Below are positions 27,010 to 39,997 of a stretch of DNA of 64,000 nt, piece by piece. Position 1 is the first letter of the stretch; each line of letters starts with the position of its first letter. The stretch covers positions 12,129,501-12,193,500 of the forward strand of contig JAILWY010000018.1 in NCBI GenBank assembly GCA_022113835.1, written 5' to 3'. The notes beneath the pieces were generated by a model. That model searched no databases. It saw only the letters and a program-made list of their open reading frames with translations, and had not been told where the DNA came from. The translations under genes were made by a program, and so were the position numbers. This DNA comes from Atopsyche davidsoni. Taxonomy: Eukaryota; Arthropoda; Insecta; Trichoptera; Hydrobiosidae.

Positions 27010-28524
27010 TTATTGAATCGGAAGAGACATTACTTTAGCGACCTCATCAGTGGTATTGATGGGGAAGCCTACAGCCTCCTCAAGTCCCGGATATGGAATA
27101 GCCGAGTCCTCTTGAAATCCAGCTCTTGCTGCCACCACTTGTGACACCGTCGCAGTGAAGATGGTGTTCGTTAAAGGCACTCCGATGGCTTTACAAAGTG
27201 GTATCCTGTAAAGAAACGACAGCGTTTTCTTATATATTAACAAAATTTTATTATATACAAACAAATTAGTTTTATGTACACTTACAATTTCACTATCTCC
27301 ATTTAATATTAAATAACTGTTTTTATCTTAAGCTCACATGGTAAAATCTATAATTTAAGAAATAATGTTCTTGTATTGTGTTTTACAATTATTTAAAATT
27401 TACGGAATCTTGTGCTATATATCATTGAATACTCGTAAGCGGTTATATTTTTTCAATATTATTAATGATAAAAAAATAAAAGTGAATTATACAAATGATT
27501 TATGACTGGAAATTTTATATTTACACTATCGGATTGAAGACGTATTAATTAATTAATTATTGTATACCTGCATAGTAATATTTCTTTGGATATGCTCATG
27601 CCCCTAAAGTCAGGATGTACACAGAGTCCCATTGAATTCATCAATTTGGCTACTTTATATTTTTCATAAGGATTTGGAGATTGTTGCTTCACGACATTGT
27701 AAATTGACAGCAATTTCATTGCAGATTCTGTGATTGCCTGTAACCATATACAAAATAGTATACCTTTAAACTTAAAATCCAAAAATATTTTACATTAAAT
27801 ATATTTTTCGTTTTGTTTTTATTATTTGAAGAATTAATTTAATTTAATATTAAATACATGACTTTGTTTATTATATAAAATGTTTTATATTAAAAACAAA
27901 TATAAAAAAATAAAAAAATTCCGTACCAATCCTTCGTAATCTTCTTTTTCATCTCTGTCGCACACTCCGGTCAGGTTTACTCCAACAAGGGTCTTGGTTT
28001 TTCCATCAGCCATGCTATCAACTTCTTCATCATCCAAGAGGCACATCAGCGCCACTTTTTGTGGAAATATGTACTGCTTCATGTAACCCTTCATTATTTC
28101 AATGAATACCGGATCTTTGTCACAGCCTAAAAAATACTTTGTATATATAAAGCCAAATTATGTTTTCAATAGTTAAATAATTAAGAATTAATTTGTAGGT
28201 GAGAATTAGACTCTGTTTCGTAAACAATATTTAAATAATTATCCGCAAAGTTTCAAGATAACGAGGTGTCAATTTCAATACTTTTATTTAAATACTTTTT
28301 TTTTAGCATAATATAAAGAAAATAAACCAACCACATGAAGAATTCCACTTTTCTCCAGTCAGATACTGTTTACACATAAACTCTTCGATTTCATCGTGCA
28401 TATCCTCTGTTATATCTTGAATCTTGAATTTTAGAGTTTTCCCATCTTTTGTGATTTTCTCGAACCTTCTCCATACTTGAGGAAAGGGAACGTCAGCCGG
28501 GCGTTTCCAATTTACCGAAAACAT
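27010..28524 (-). CDS. Arylalkylamine N-acetyltransferase-like protein, 252 aa (GNAT fold), paralogue A
   Basis: Coding exons on the minus strand are 28524-28332, 28126-27927, 27737-27568 and 27205-27010. All introns are GT-AG (205, 189 and 362 bp), with phases 1, 0 and 2. The 252-residue product has the length and layout of insect arylalkylamine/dopamine N-acetyltransferase-like proteins, which move acetyl from acetyl-CoA to amines such as dopamine, octopamine or tryptamine. The N-terminal strand is LKFKIQDITED, the acceptor-region helix follows, and beta4 with motif A is LMNSMGLCVHPDFRGMSIS (R176-S181). The end VAARAGF is the usual GNAT C-terminal 'sAA.k.GF' helix. In motif A the family pattern R/Q-x-x-G-x-G/A is altered to R-G-M-S-I-S, so acetyl-CoA binding may be weakened or changed. 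There is no signal peptide, so it is probably cytosolic. AATAAA overlaps the stop codon and occurs again just downstream. The gene is nested in a receptor intron and is a tandem partner of 41451-34718. Structure is confident; substrate unknown. Confidence 0.85.
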
Positions 28525-28675
28525 TATTGTTTATACGTGTTCTATGAAATGAAAACAAGCACTATTATTGGATATGCCACACACACCAAAAAGAAACAAC
28601 AAATAACAATATAATATCGAATTACAAGCTCGGGTTCATAGTGGTTGGCTTCTCTTGCCGAGTGGCACGCCGTTT

Positions 28676-28680
28676 ACTGA
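28676..28680 (-). promoter_or_regulatory. Candidate arthropod initiator (TCAGT) for paralogue A
   Basis: TCAGT on the minus strand lies about 150 nt upstream of the start codon, in a locally GC-richer stretch. The sister gene has the same motif at nearly the same distance. No TATA box or clear downstream promoter element was seen. The motif is short, so confidence is low. Confidence 0.25.
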
Positions 28681-28699
28681 TACTGTAATTCACAAGTAT

Positions 28700-29768
28700 C
28701 GAAGAAGATTAGACGCGATTTATATGTTTTATCGACGAGAAATAATAATTATGATAGCCTTTGTACGTGAGCCCAATTTATAAAAGACTCACTCTTTTAC
28801 TAAGATACTTGAATGGAAATTGAACTTGAATCAAGCAAGATTTATTTTTTTAAACTAACGATTAAAAGACAATAAAAAATATAAAGACATATTTATATTG
28901 GATTCGTGTAAGCGATAATAAAAATCATCGAACACTTCACGAAACAAAAAAAACAAAAAAAATGATATATATATATATAACTATTTAAAGAATGAAATGA
29001 AAACGAAAGATTTCATCAGTTGCATTTGTAAAACCAAATTCTATTTAAACTTTGTACAAATGAAGTTTATTAGATATTCTTAGTATATGGTCATTTTTAC
29101 TCAAAAAAGTTTATTGAGTTTATACATTTAAAGTAATCGATTCTCACATGAAACGAGTAATATGTTTGATACGTTTTTTTATCATGAAACTGGTTGGATT
29201 ACATTATCCAACTGAAGCGGGGACACTTTTTTGATTAAGCTACAGTTGAAGCTCAATTGAATTATGAGCACCGGGCCGCGATGGCCGCGGACGATGGGTT
29301 AGAATCGCACCAGAAAAATAATCGAGAATATTTTCGCCTTTACACTCTACATATTTTTAAAAATTATCTGAAATTCGATATTCTAAAATAATTTTGGTTC
29401 AAACAAATAGTAAAGCGATTTACTTACCTAAAAATACAATTTCACTATGTTTTTTGAAAATTGGTTCACACATTGAGCGACGAGAGCTTTAAAATCGATC
29501 AGAAAAATAACCGTAATAATAACCCGTTTTTGGAATTCACTTTATTTTTATAATATATATGGTATATATACATAATTATATTATATATATATATATAAAT
29601 ATGCACACACAATAATAATATATAAATATATATATATATATTTATATGTGTGTGTGTGTGTATGTGTGTGCATATTTATATATAAGTATATATATATTAT
29701 AAAAATAAAGTGAATTCCAAAATCGGGTTATTATAACGGTTATTATTCTGATCGGTTTTAAAGCTCTC

Positions 29769-29806
<38 letters not shown>

Positions 29807-32800
29807 TTTTTTGTGTGTGTGTTTGACAAAAATATAAGGCTATTAATTAGTTATTGTAAATTAAATGAAAAGAAATAAAAAAGTATGCTTATAAAATAAA
29901 TATAATTCATTAGGAAGTTGTGAAATTTAGTTTTTAATAAATTAAAAGTAAGTATTATTTTAACTTTAAGAAAGATTTTTTAATCAGGTATATTTAATGT
30001 TAGCACGTAGACCGAACAAACAATGACAAAATTAATATTAACAGAGCACTAGAAAACTAACCTTATTTTAATTTTAAAACATAGTATGCAGGTGAAATAC
30101 GCCCAACGCTATTCAAAACTGATCAGCTGTTGGTCCGCCCGGTCAAGGTTACCGATATTACAACACGACACGAGTCTTCAACTCTCAGCGGAACACGATA
30201 ATTATCTTGTTTAATTTTAAGTGTTTACAGGCGTTAGAAGCGTGCTTTGCTTACAAGCAATACTACCGAATTGAAACTATTACAATATATTAAACCACAC
30301 ACCATAAAAATATAAAAAAAGCATTTATAAACACTGCATCAGTAGAAGCATATCAACATTTTTGTTACTACATAGCACGTGATTTTCTCACCTTATAGTA
30401 GAAATATTGAACGAATCGCGAATGTAATTAGTAGCGTCACTTTTAAAACAGTATGTTTAGTATTAATAGTGTGTTTTTAATAATAAATATTGTGATTGAG
30501 CGAGCTCTGAGCTGTCACACAAGCGCCGTGCGGCGAACAGACGTTCAACTAAATTGTCGCTCGGATGTTGTAATATTGGACGTTGATTTTCGGTTTTAAT
30601 TAAATGATAAGATAGAAGATTCAATGATAAGTATGTTAAATTCACCATATTAAACACGATAACTAATTGTTTAAAATTTGCTCAAAAATAAACGAGTTTT
30701 GTTAGATATTGGTATATAAAATCAAAATGAACACAAATTATTTAATCATGACATAAATTAGTCTTAAATTAATTTGTGTTACTTGTTTATTATTTTAATC
30801 TCACCAGTGTGTTTTTAATACTCGATAAATAAAATAAGGTTGCAATATTATTTTATATATTGAATTATATAAACGTAAATATATATATATATATTAGATC
30901 AAAATTCATTTAATAGTGTTTGAAATGCTCTATGAGTCTGTGTCTATATTATCTATATTATTAAATAATTTAAAAATGATATTTCTAAACATTAAATACA
31001 TGAGATTCAACAATGGTTGATAGCGATATAATAAATGTGGTGTTACCAAATCTGGTTGATTCAAAAGAAACATAAATCTGAAAATATAATTATTAAGGTA
31101 CTTTCAAGTCTAAAAATATATATTTATTTTTGGACTTTAGAGAACACGTTATATTAATTGTGACACAAGATAAAAGAAGAACATATTCTCTAAATTCACA
31201 AAAACCAAATTAACTCTGAAACACGTTTAAAAAAAGGTGATGTAATTAAGCCAGGGTTTTGTTTTTCGATTAGAAAGTAACGAGGCTGGTGATTGTGTCG
31301 GAATAACTTTAAATATTAACGACCATAGATGTAGGATTTATGTCTTTGGTGGCGATGGCGCTTGACCTTTCTGCTCTCCTCCCGGGCCCCTCCATACACA
31401 GGATATTATTTATGGACCTATCGGTGTTGCCAGCTCCGAGGTAGGAACAATAAGTTAATTCGTATTTTGATAGGATGGGAACCGAATTGAGAGCAACGCG
31501 AATATTGTAAGTATTTAGTATCCAGAGCAGGAAAGACCCGTTGGGGAATTGGAAAATCCCGTGGGGCTCAAGAAATTTAAGATCTGGTACTTGATCAAAA
31601 TAACTAATATGCGTGTTAAAAAAATATATATACAGTGTATTAAATTTAAAGCATTGTTGCTCTTTGAAACCATTTTTTTAAATATTAAAGGCACCAAACA
31701 ATAATTTAAAAAAATACTTCAACAGGTCCTAGGAGGAGTTGTTGAGATACTTTAAATATATATTTTTTCAGAGCTTTAAAATTATGTTTAAATATAAAAT
31801 TTCTAAAAATGCTGAAAATACTACAAAAAATCCTTTTCCACAAAATTAATAATATTAATAGGAATATTCTTCAAAAATATATGTGAGAAGTCCCAGCATA
31901 ATTGTAAAACCATTACATTTCATTTCATTTTTTTTTAATTCAGTCAATTACAGATATCAACAGTTCGTTCTCGCTCTACAGTGTTCTAATTAATGAGTAC
32001 CCACACAAATTACAGTACTTTATAAACTTATTTCTGGAATTTGATGATAGGTCCCTAGTGTAAGATCGACGGTTTTATAAAGTATTTTTTTTGAAAATTG
32101 TCAAAGTCTCGGCAATGCCTAATGATGGGCTCATCTCGCGCTGGTTCCTGCGCCACGCCCACTGCCCGGCGGCGACGCAAGTCCCGTTCCCGTCGCCACT
32201 CGGCGAGGGAATTCCCCCGCGGGCTGTTTCCCAAATTAAACTCATTCATCTTATCTGAACTGCCAACTAGATAAACTCGCTTTCTTTTTACTATTTCACT
32301 TTTTTCTACCGCGCAGGACGCCACACGCACGGTGCTTAAAAAATCCACCGTTTTTGCAGGGTTCGAAAAAAATGGAAAAAATATTTCCAGCGTCTGCTAC
32401 ACGCCCTGCGCCATTGTGTTGAATTGTAAAAATGGACATTTCTTTTTCAGATGTTTCTTTGAATTCTCGTCATTGTTGGAATGAAAGTGCCTTTGTATCG
32501 ACAATATTAACAAAAGGTATGTTTCGCAAATAGGACCTACACAGTAAATGCTGTCAAAAATACATCAACCTTCTTAAGAATATAATTCTGAAAAGGACGT
32601 ATTAGGCTCAAAGAAAAAACAATTAAATCAAGTGTTCTAATGATTAATATCAAAGCGAATATTTTCAGTGGGAGCTGCTTATTATTTTATTGCGAGGTCT
32701 AAAAACAATTAAAAAATTTAATAAATATTTGAAAGTATGTATCATATATATTTATATTAACGGTGGCATAAACTCCTAATAAATTGGAAGTAAGAGTGTA

Positions 32801-34717
32801 TTTTCATTACGTTAAACGTAGATCATATTGATAGCTAAATAAAGATAAGCAAGACTCACTTTTATGTTTTAAAATTATAATAATACGCATTTTCTCAGCT
32901 TCAAAACACGTCGACTGACCTTATAAATTTTATATTTTGTTTTTGGTTATTTTAAACAATAAAACGACCTTTCTATAGAAATTATTTTTGTATGTATTTA
33001 TATTTTAATACTTTATTTGTTTTCTCAGTGTAAGTGCTATTTAAGCTAGTTTAATGTTTAAAGAAATAAATAATTTAACACCATAAAAATTAAATTAGGT
33101 TTTAGCAACGGACACTTTTAGGCATCATATTAGTTATGTGCTATGCAAGTTTTGGGTTGTGTCATTGTTCTTCCTACAGATATCTTTCGCTGGGATGATT
33201 TATTCCTTTTAATATTCCCCAGAGAAGACTTATGTTACAATGGGAGGCAGATTCGAGCTAACTTCATATCGTATTTCAGAGGCGAACCGAAAAGGAATGA
33301 TATAAAATGCTTTGCACGTTGAAAAACCGTAAAATGTATTAGATTCCTTTTATTTTTTTTAAAAACATAAAGATTTATTTTCATATAAAAAGTCGTAAAG
33401 GATGGTCAAGCACCACATTTTGAAAGATGACCAGTGTGATGTTCTCGGTTAAACTGAGAGATATGGTTTAGTTTGCCATTGTGTAAATGCGTGTATATTG
33501 TACTAAAAAAATCAATGCTGATTTAAACGACAAGTACCACGTCGTGCGAGATCAGAGAGTCATTGCGGCGTGCCATGGAAGAAAACCGGAAGAGGAGAGA
33601 GGAACTCGATTTCCGCCAGAAACCTACACGGTGACATTACGCTCGATGGCGGCCCAGAGCTGAACTTTGCTATATGCCTTTTTACAACTTCCATTTAAAA
33701 TAAAAGGCAAAGCTTCAATTGATAAAAAAATGAGAAATTTATTATGTTTTATGTAACCACAGTTTACAAATCAAGTGGTATAAATTTTAAATTTGAATCT
33801 CACTTTTATAGCACAAATATATTTTATATATTTGATAAAATATATTTTTGCTCTCTACAGTAGATTTGAATAAAAACGTGCAATCAATGAATTATTACTA
33901 ATAAATTTGTATGTGTTATTTAACTGTGTAACAACTTGTATTTATTATATATAGTTTTTGTGCGTGTATACGTATTAATTTATTTGAGTAAAAGATAAAC
34001 TGATTATTGACCAATTACAAAATAAATGTCCGTGTCGGAAGCTTCATTTATCATAATTTAATTTACCTTTAAATTATTTTGTACTGTACATTGGTGCACA
34101 TTTTAAATATAATTTAATGCATAGAAATATTAAATAATAATAACAATCAATCAGCATGTTTTTGATTTAATGCATAAAATATTTCTATTTTAGTACAAAA
34201 TGTAGTTAATATAGATTTAAATATGCCAATATCTTAAATAATAAACATTTATTTATTTCTACGTAATATTTATTCGACATTTTATGATTAGTATAAATAT
34301 TAAAACGTATGATAAGTACAGCATTTTTCATAATATAAAGCCTTAAAAACAGGAATACTGCTACTTAATATAAAAATAAATTTTAATGATTCCCCCTTGT
34401 GACATTATTGAACTGGCTAAAGTATTATCAAACATCGATAGAATAAGGTTCAATTAATTGTAACTAATTTATCATTTTCACTATGTTAAAAAACTATTTT
34501 GTGCGTAAATCAAATATTTCTTTAGGTAATAATTCGTTTGTTGTTATGAAAATATGTTTTTCAGCATAAACGTAACTTCAAATATTTTTAGTAAAATAAC
34601 AATAAATTTAAAAAAATAATAATCGCAGCCCAAAACTTTTACTTTACTCCTTTTAAACAATGAACCTTCAATTGTTATAGCATTTCATAAAAAAAACATT
34701 TTTTATTGTAAATGTAG
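28700..34717. other. Intergenic DNA between the two nested acetyltransferase genes
   Basis: About 6 kb without a supported gene. It contains the 289-bp foldback at 29481-29769 and TA/TG simple repeats. GC-richer islands lie at 30110-30240, 30500-30560, 31340-31460, 32090-32330 and 33540-33665. The 97-codon minus-strand frame at 32348-32055 crosses one island, but its product (starting MDFLSTVRVASC) was not recognised and it has no splice partner. Confidence 0.4.
29481..29769. repeat. 289-bp foldback with ~75-bp inverted arms and a simple-repeat centre
   Basis: The outer arms start CGAGAGCTTTAAAA and run through a GGAATTCACTTTATTTTTAT block. They are inverted copies with only about four or five differences over about 75 bp (29481-29555 and 29694-29769). 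The centre is TA-rich and itself symmetric: AATATGCACACACA on the left mirrors TGTGTGTGCATATTT on the right. It may be a foldback MITE or an inverted duplication later expanded by microsatellite slippage. No clear target duplication was seen. Confidence 0.75.
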
Positions 34718-37700
34718 CTATCTAATCACATATGCCATTATTTTTATATATTTTGAATTGGTATTAAAACAAAAATTGTTTTTTTTCTCAAAATCTTCAT
34801 AGGTTATCTGGTAATAGGCTTCATATCCTGCCTTTTCAGCTGCAGATTGCGAGGCACTAGATGTAAAGGTTGCCGACACCACCATAAGCCCCAAACTTTT
34901 ACACAAAGCCACTCTGAAACCAGACAAAGGGGTTGTGAATGTTACAAATATTTTACACCAATCAAAACTGATGTCAGATAATATATCACTCGTAAAGCAT
35001 TCATATTTGTGTATAAGAAGCAAGGGTTTTGAAATTTTTACTTGAAGTCATAGCTTTAATTCGACAATCATATTGAGCGAGAGATCTTCTTTACAAAAAT
35101 TAAATTAAGAGTTTAGTGATAAATTTAACATTTACTTCCCAATTCATTCATTTTTAAAATGCTAAGGTATAGATTAAAATAAATTAAGCATAAGCGATGT
35201 TTTTTGAATAAGTAATACGATTCTTATATAAAAAAAAATGAGAAGTGTTTCATATTGTTGATGTATATTTTCATGGAGAGCAAGGAAAAACTGAAATAGT
35301 TATTACAATTTTACTTTCATAAGAATTTTTTTTTTAAAAATCGTCAAAACTACAAAAATTGCTAATCGTAAATGTATAAAATTGTACTAATGTACAAAAC
35401 ACTAAGGTTAATTTAACATTTGGATGTATTTCGAGAATTTAGTTCATTAAGTCTAATGATTTTTTAAAAATTATCTTGAAACTATCAAAAAACATTATTT
35501 TATTAAAATGTATTCAGCCTCGTCTTTGAACGTGGTACAATAAGCTTTAAAACGCCTGTATAACTTTACTGAGAATTTACATCATACGTTTGGTTTACAA
35601 CTGGAGTATTTTGGGAAGTATTGTTCGAACATACACCGCCTCGTTAAATATTATGTCAGATAATGTTGTAGACCTCGCTTTCAGTAGTTCCACAGCGATC
35701 CCCAAGCCTCGATACGCGGGCAGTACTGACACTCCGGCGTCCCCGACCACTTCAGTGACGCCAAACCTCTCGAACATGTCGTTATGGTTATCCATCTCTT
35801 CAAACATTGTGAATATCTTTGATATTGCCTTCGATTTCACCTAAAAATAAAATTGTCCAGATTCAAAATAAGTTTTAGTTATATATTTATTTATTTATAA
35901 CCGAGCCCGTGATTTTAATCTTTTATTTATAATCCTAGTATAAATAGAAAAAAATACTGTCTATCATCAAAAAGCTTCGCTATTGAGAGCTTAAAAAATA
36001 TTTAAATTTTGCATATTGTATTTATTATCACGAAATTCTCTAATTTAAACAAGTCCATCGTAGTTGTTATTTATTAGTGTTATCACCAGCAAACGAATGC
36101 AATAAAGCGGCGGACGTCACCAATCAATCCTATGCGCTCGATACGATGGCCTGCCTGTTAATTATTAGGGAGCTGTTACATGATATGGGGTGTGACGTAG
36201 TCAAAGTAAACAGACTCATTGAAGTTTAGAAAAAATTAGTCTATTCTACTTTATAGTAAAATAATGATTAATATTAAACCATTCATTGTTTGTAACAAAT
36301 AACACATTATATCAAGAATCAGCAAAAAAAAAATTTTTTTATGATTAAATTTTTTATTTGATATATGTAAATAAAAAAAAGTTGCAAATTTTTGTTTTGT
36401 AATAAATATAATTTTAATTACTTACAAATTAATGTATATTATTTTAATACTTTACATTATCTATAATATGAATATCATTATATCCTCAATAAAAATACAA
36501 TCGACCTTAGAATTGTATTTTATGTCTTGAATGTCGTGCAATATTTTATATAATATAATATATTATTTTTTCTGTTCTTAAAAATTTCAAAGTTAGTTGA
36601 CTTTTGGAATTTTCGGGATGGTTTTCTAAAAAGAAAAAAATATGGAAGATGGTAAATTCATCTTTCTAGACATAATCGTTCCAACTGCGAGCTACAGTAT
36701 GTATTGGTAGCATGATGGATATGCCACCAGGTCATTTAACCTAAATGGAATTAATGATCGATCATGTGTATCATGTGGACAGCTGATGTTTAAGAAGACT
36801 TCCTGGTATTGGTAAAGTATACTACATATTAAAAAAAGTGAGTTTATATACTAATCGTTTATCCTGGAAGTTTTCTGAATTAACATTTGACAGGCTGTAT
36901 GATAGAATATGCTTTTTTTTTATAAAATGATAAATTTATGCAATAAAAATTATAACAAAACAAACAAAAAAATTGTAGAAAATATTTTATATTAAATAGC
37001 TTAGGCAAGGCACTTATATTTTGTTGGAATGTTTTAAAAGGATATTTCATATGTTTTGTTTTTAATTTAAAATAAATTGTATTTTTTTTCACTACATGTT
37101 ATAAAATTTCAGAAACAAATATAAAAATGAATTTTTTAGATGAATCTATTTAAAATTCTCCTGCTTTTGTTTATTGAATTGTCTGTTTGTATCCAGCAAA
37201 TCTAGACTTGATTTAGGTTGTTCCAAGAAACCATAAAACCTTTAGATTTTTTCGTAGAAGGAACAGGATAACATAATATAAACTTTACTGACACCTCACA
37301 CGTCTATGTGTATTGAGGGTGATCGAAAATATCGTTGTCTTGTTTTTTATTCAAAGGGTTGTTTTTATTAGTATTATACATGCTTTCCATGTTCATGCTT
37401 ACAATTTTACAAAAAAATGTTATTCCATGTTATATGAATATATAAATATACACACATATACATACATATACACACATACACATATATATATTTATATATA
37501 TGTATACATTGAACTGTAGATCGTACGTATTTCAATGATAGAAATCCATCGTTTGGCATCTAAAATATATTTATCCGATTTTAATTTAGATTAATTCTTA
37601 AATAAATCGTAGTATATTGATGTAACGCTAACCTCAAAATCATAGTGCTTGGCATCCTTCTTTACGATAGTCAATAAATTGAATCCTAGAATCTGCGGCT

Positions 37701-39908
37701 TGGAACTTATCATATCGTACTTATTTTCATCTTCATCGAGTATGCAGATCTGGGCGAGATTCTCGACAAAGTAAGAAGATTGAAGGGTGTGGAACTCCTC
37801 GACTGCCAATTCCTCGTGCTCGATTCCTGAACAACAGAAGGAAATGGTAAATAAAGTTACTCGCACTTAAAAGCTCGCTAGGGGACTTCCGGAAGTTATA
37901 CTATTTTTACGTATATTATACTATTTTACTTATAAATATATAAAAGTATTTTTATAACGTCTGTACAATTTAAAACACTTAAAATAAAGAAAACGTTATT
38001 AAAACACAAAAACTTTACTTGCTCTCGATAATTGAATATTTAGCTTAGTAAGTGTTTTAGTTTATTAATCTAATAAAAATATATGCAAGTTCAATAAATG
38101 TTATATTTAAACATTTTTATTTAAAGTTAATTTAATTATCTTTTGTTCTTATACTTTCGTTTATTTGACTACAAGTCCATGAAACGAAAGGTAAATTGTT
38201 TATTTTACCAGTCTCGTAGAAGTTTAATCGAAATAATAAAATGTAACTATCGATTATTAAACAGTTATCCTATTTCACAGCTGACAAAGCTGTTGAATAT
38301 TTACACATTCGCTTCATTAATATAAATTAGGATATGGTAAACGCAGCACTGCCCGTGTCCAATTTTCCTAAATGCGTAATACATACATTTGAAAATTTGG
38401 TCGCAAATACCCGGCGCTGTGAATATGAGTCCGGCTATGTATGACATTAGGAGAGGATTACGGTTTGAAATTCTATGGAAATGGGACGATCGTATAGAGA
38501 TTTGTTGCGGTGCATTAGGTCTGGCTTATGATGTTATGTTTCGGTTATTTGTTTCCAAACGCTCAGTTGTAGAATACAAGGTTTAATGTATTGATGTGTA
38601 TTCTCTTAGAATAATAATAAAAAAAAAAAATTGTATATAAACAAAATAATGCCATAATCAACAATATTTAGAATATTTACATATTTCTGCTAGATGCACA
38701 TTTTAACCCAAAAACATTTTCAATTTGTTAATGTCCCAACAAATTAATCTTAGTTTTGTAGTTATAATTTAAAGCTTATTTATTCGGAAATATTTATCTT
38801 GACATAGTGACTATAGTCATTAATTTCTCAACAAGTATTATGGTATCAAAGTCCGATATGTAAGGTAGTATTTGTAATTCAAACTAATATCGTCTGGTGT
38901 TCTTTTAAGATATACAAATACTCGGAGCTATCGGAATTACCGGCAACTTTCAAATTTTGGACTTGACACACGTAGAATATTAACATAAAAATTTCATAGA
39001 AAGTACTATTTACAGCAAATATTACATAAGAATATAACAGCAAAATTAAAAAAAAAATTGACATTAATTGGTTTAAAAAACAAATAAATGATTACGTGAC
39101 ACTTTCTAGAGGAGGCTTGTAAAAACTATTATACTAATGAAAACATTAATAATTCCTCGATTTCGTCAAGTTTTATTTGATTTCTTTAAATTAATGATTA
39201 TTTTATATTTTTAACCTCATGTTCAAAATATTTATCTTCCAATTTAATATGGATAATCTCAATTAAACTTTTTCTACTCCTGAAATTGTAAATTTAATTA
39301 TCGGCATCAAAATGTAACAAATTATTTAATTATTCAGTTTGGTTCAGTGTTTTTAGACAAAATAGTTTCATGCTAAAAAATGATACCATTTATTTACTCC
39401 GCTGTTAAAATTGCACCAGATGATTGAGTTACAAGCAATTAGTTTCACGCAAGGTTTGAAGTGATGGAGGTACGTAGTTATTTATGAATATAATTTACGT
39501 ATATGTTTGTTAGGGCGAATAGCATAAAATGTCAATAATACTAATTTCATGGTATACACCTCAGTGACCGGTTTACTGCTACTTGTAAACACTGTTCAAT
39601 TTTATTGCTAAGCGGTTGAATGCTTTCTGTAAATAAAGTAAGCCAATCATATGGAAAGGTTACTGGAATATTTTGTTATTATTCATTGAGATTTCATTGA
39701 AAATTATTATTTATTCTATCTTCTTGATCGATTGTGGTAAGTTCATGGAGTTAAAACATAGATTTATAGGTCGGTATTGGACAGCATGTAGCACTTTTCT
39801 GCTTGTATTACATGGCTTTATTTACTCCAGTTTCTACAGGCCTTGAAGGATCAATATGCGCCTGTTACTTTATTATATTTTATTTGTTTCTATCGTTTTG
39901 CTTATTCT

Positions 39909-39997
<89 letters not shown>

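Noticed and set aside
35590..35844. 84-codon plus-strand frame
   Set aside because: It is antisense to exon 3 of the 244-aa acetyltransferase.
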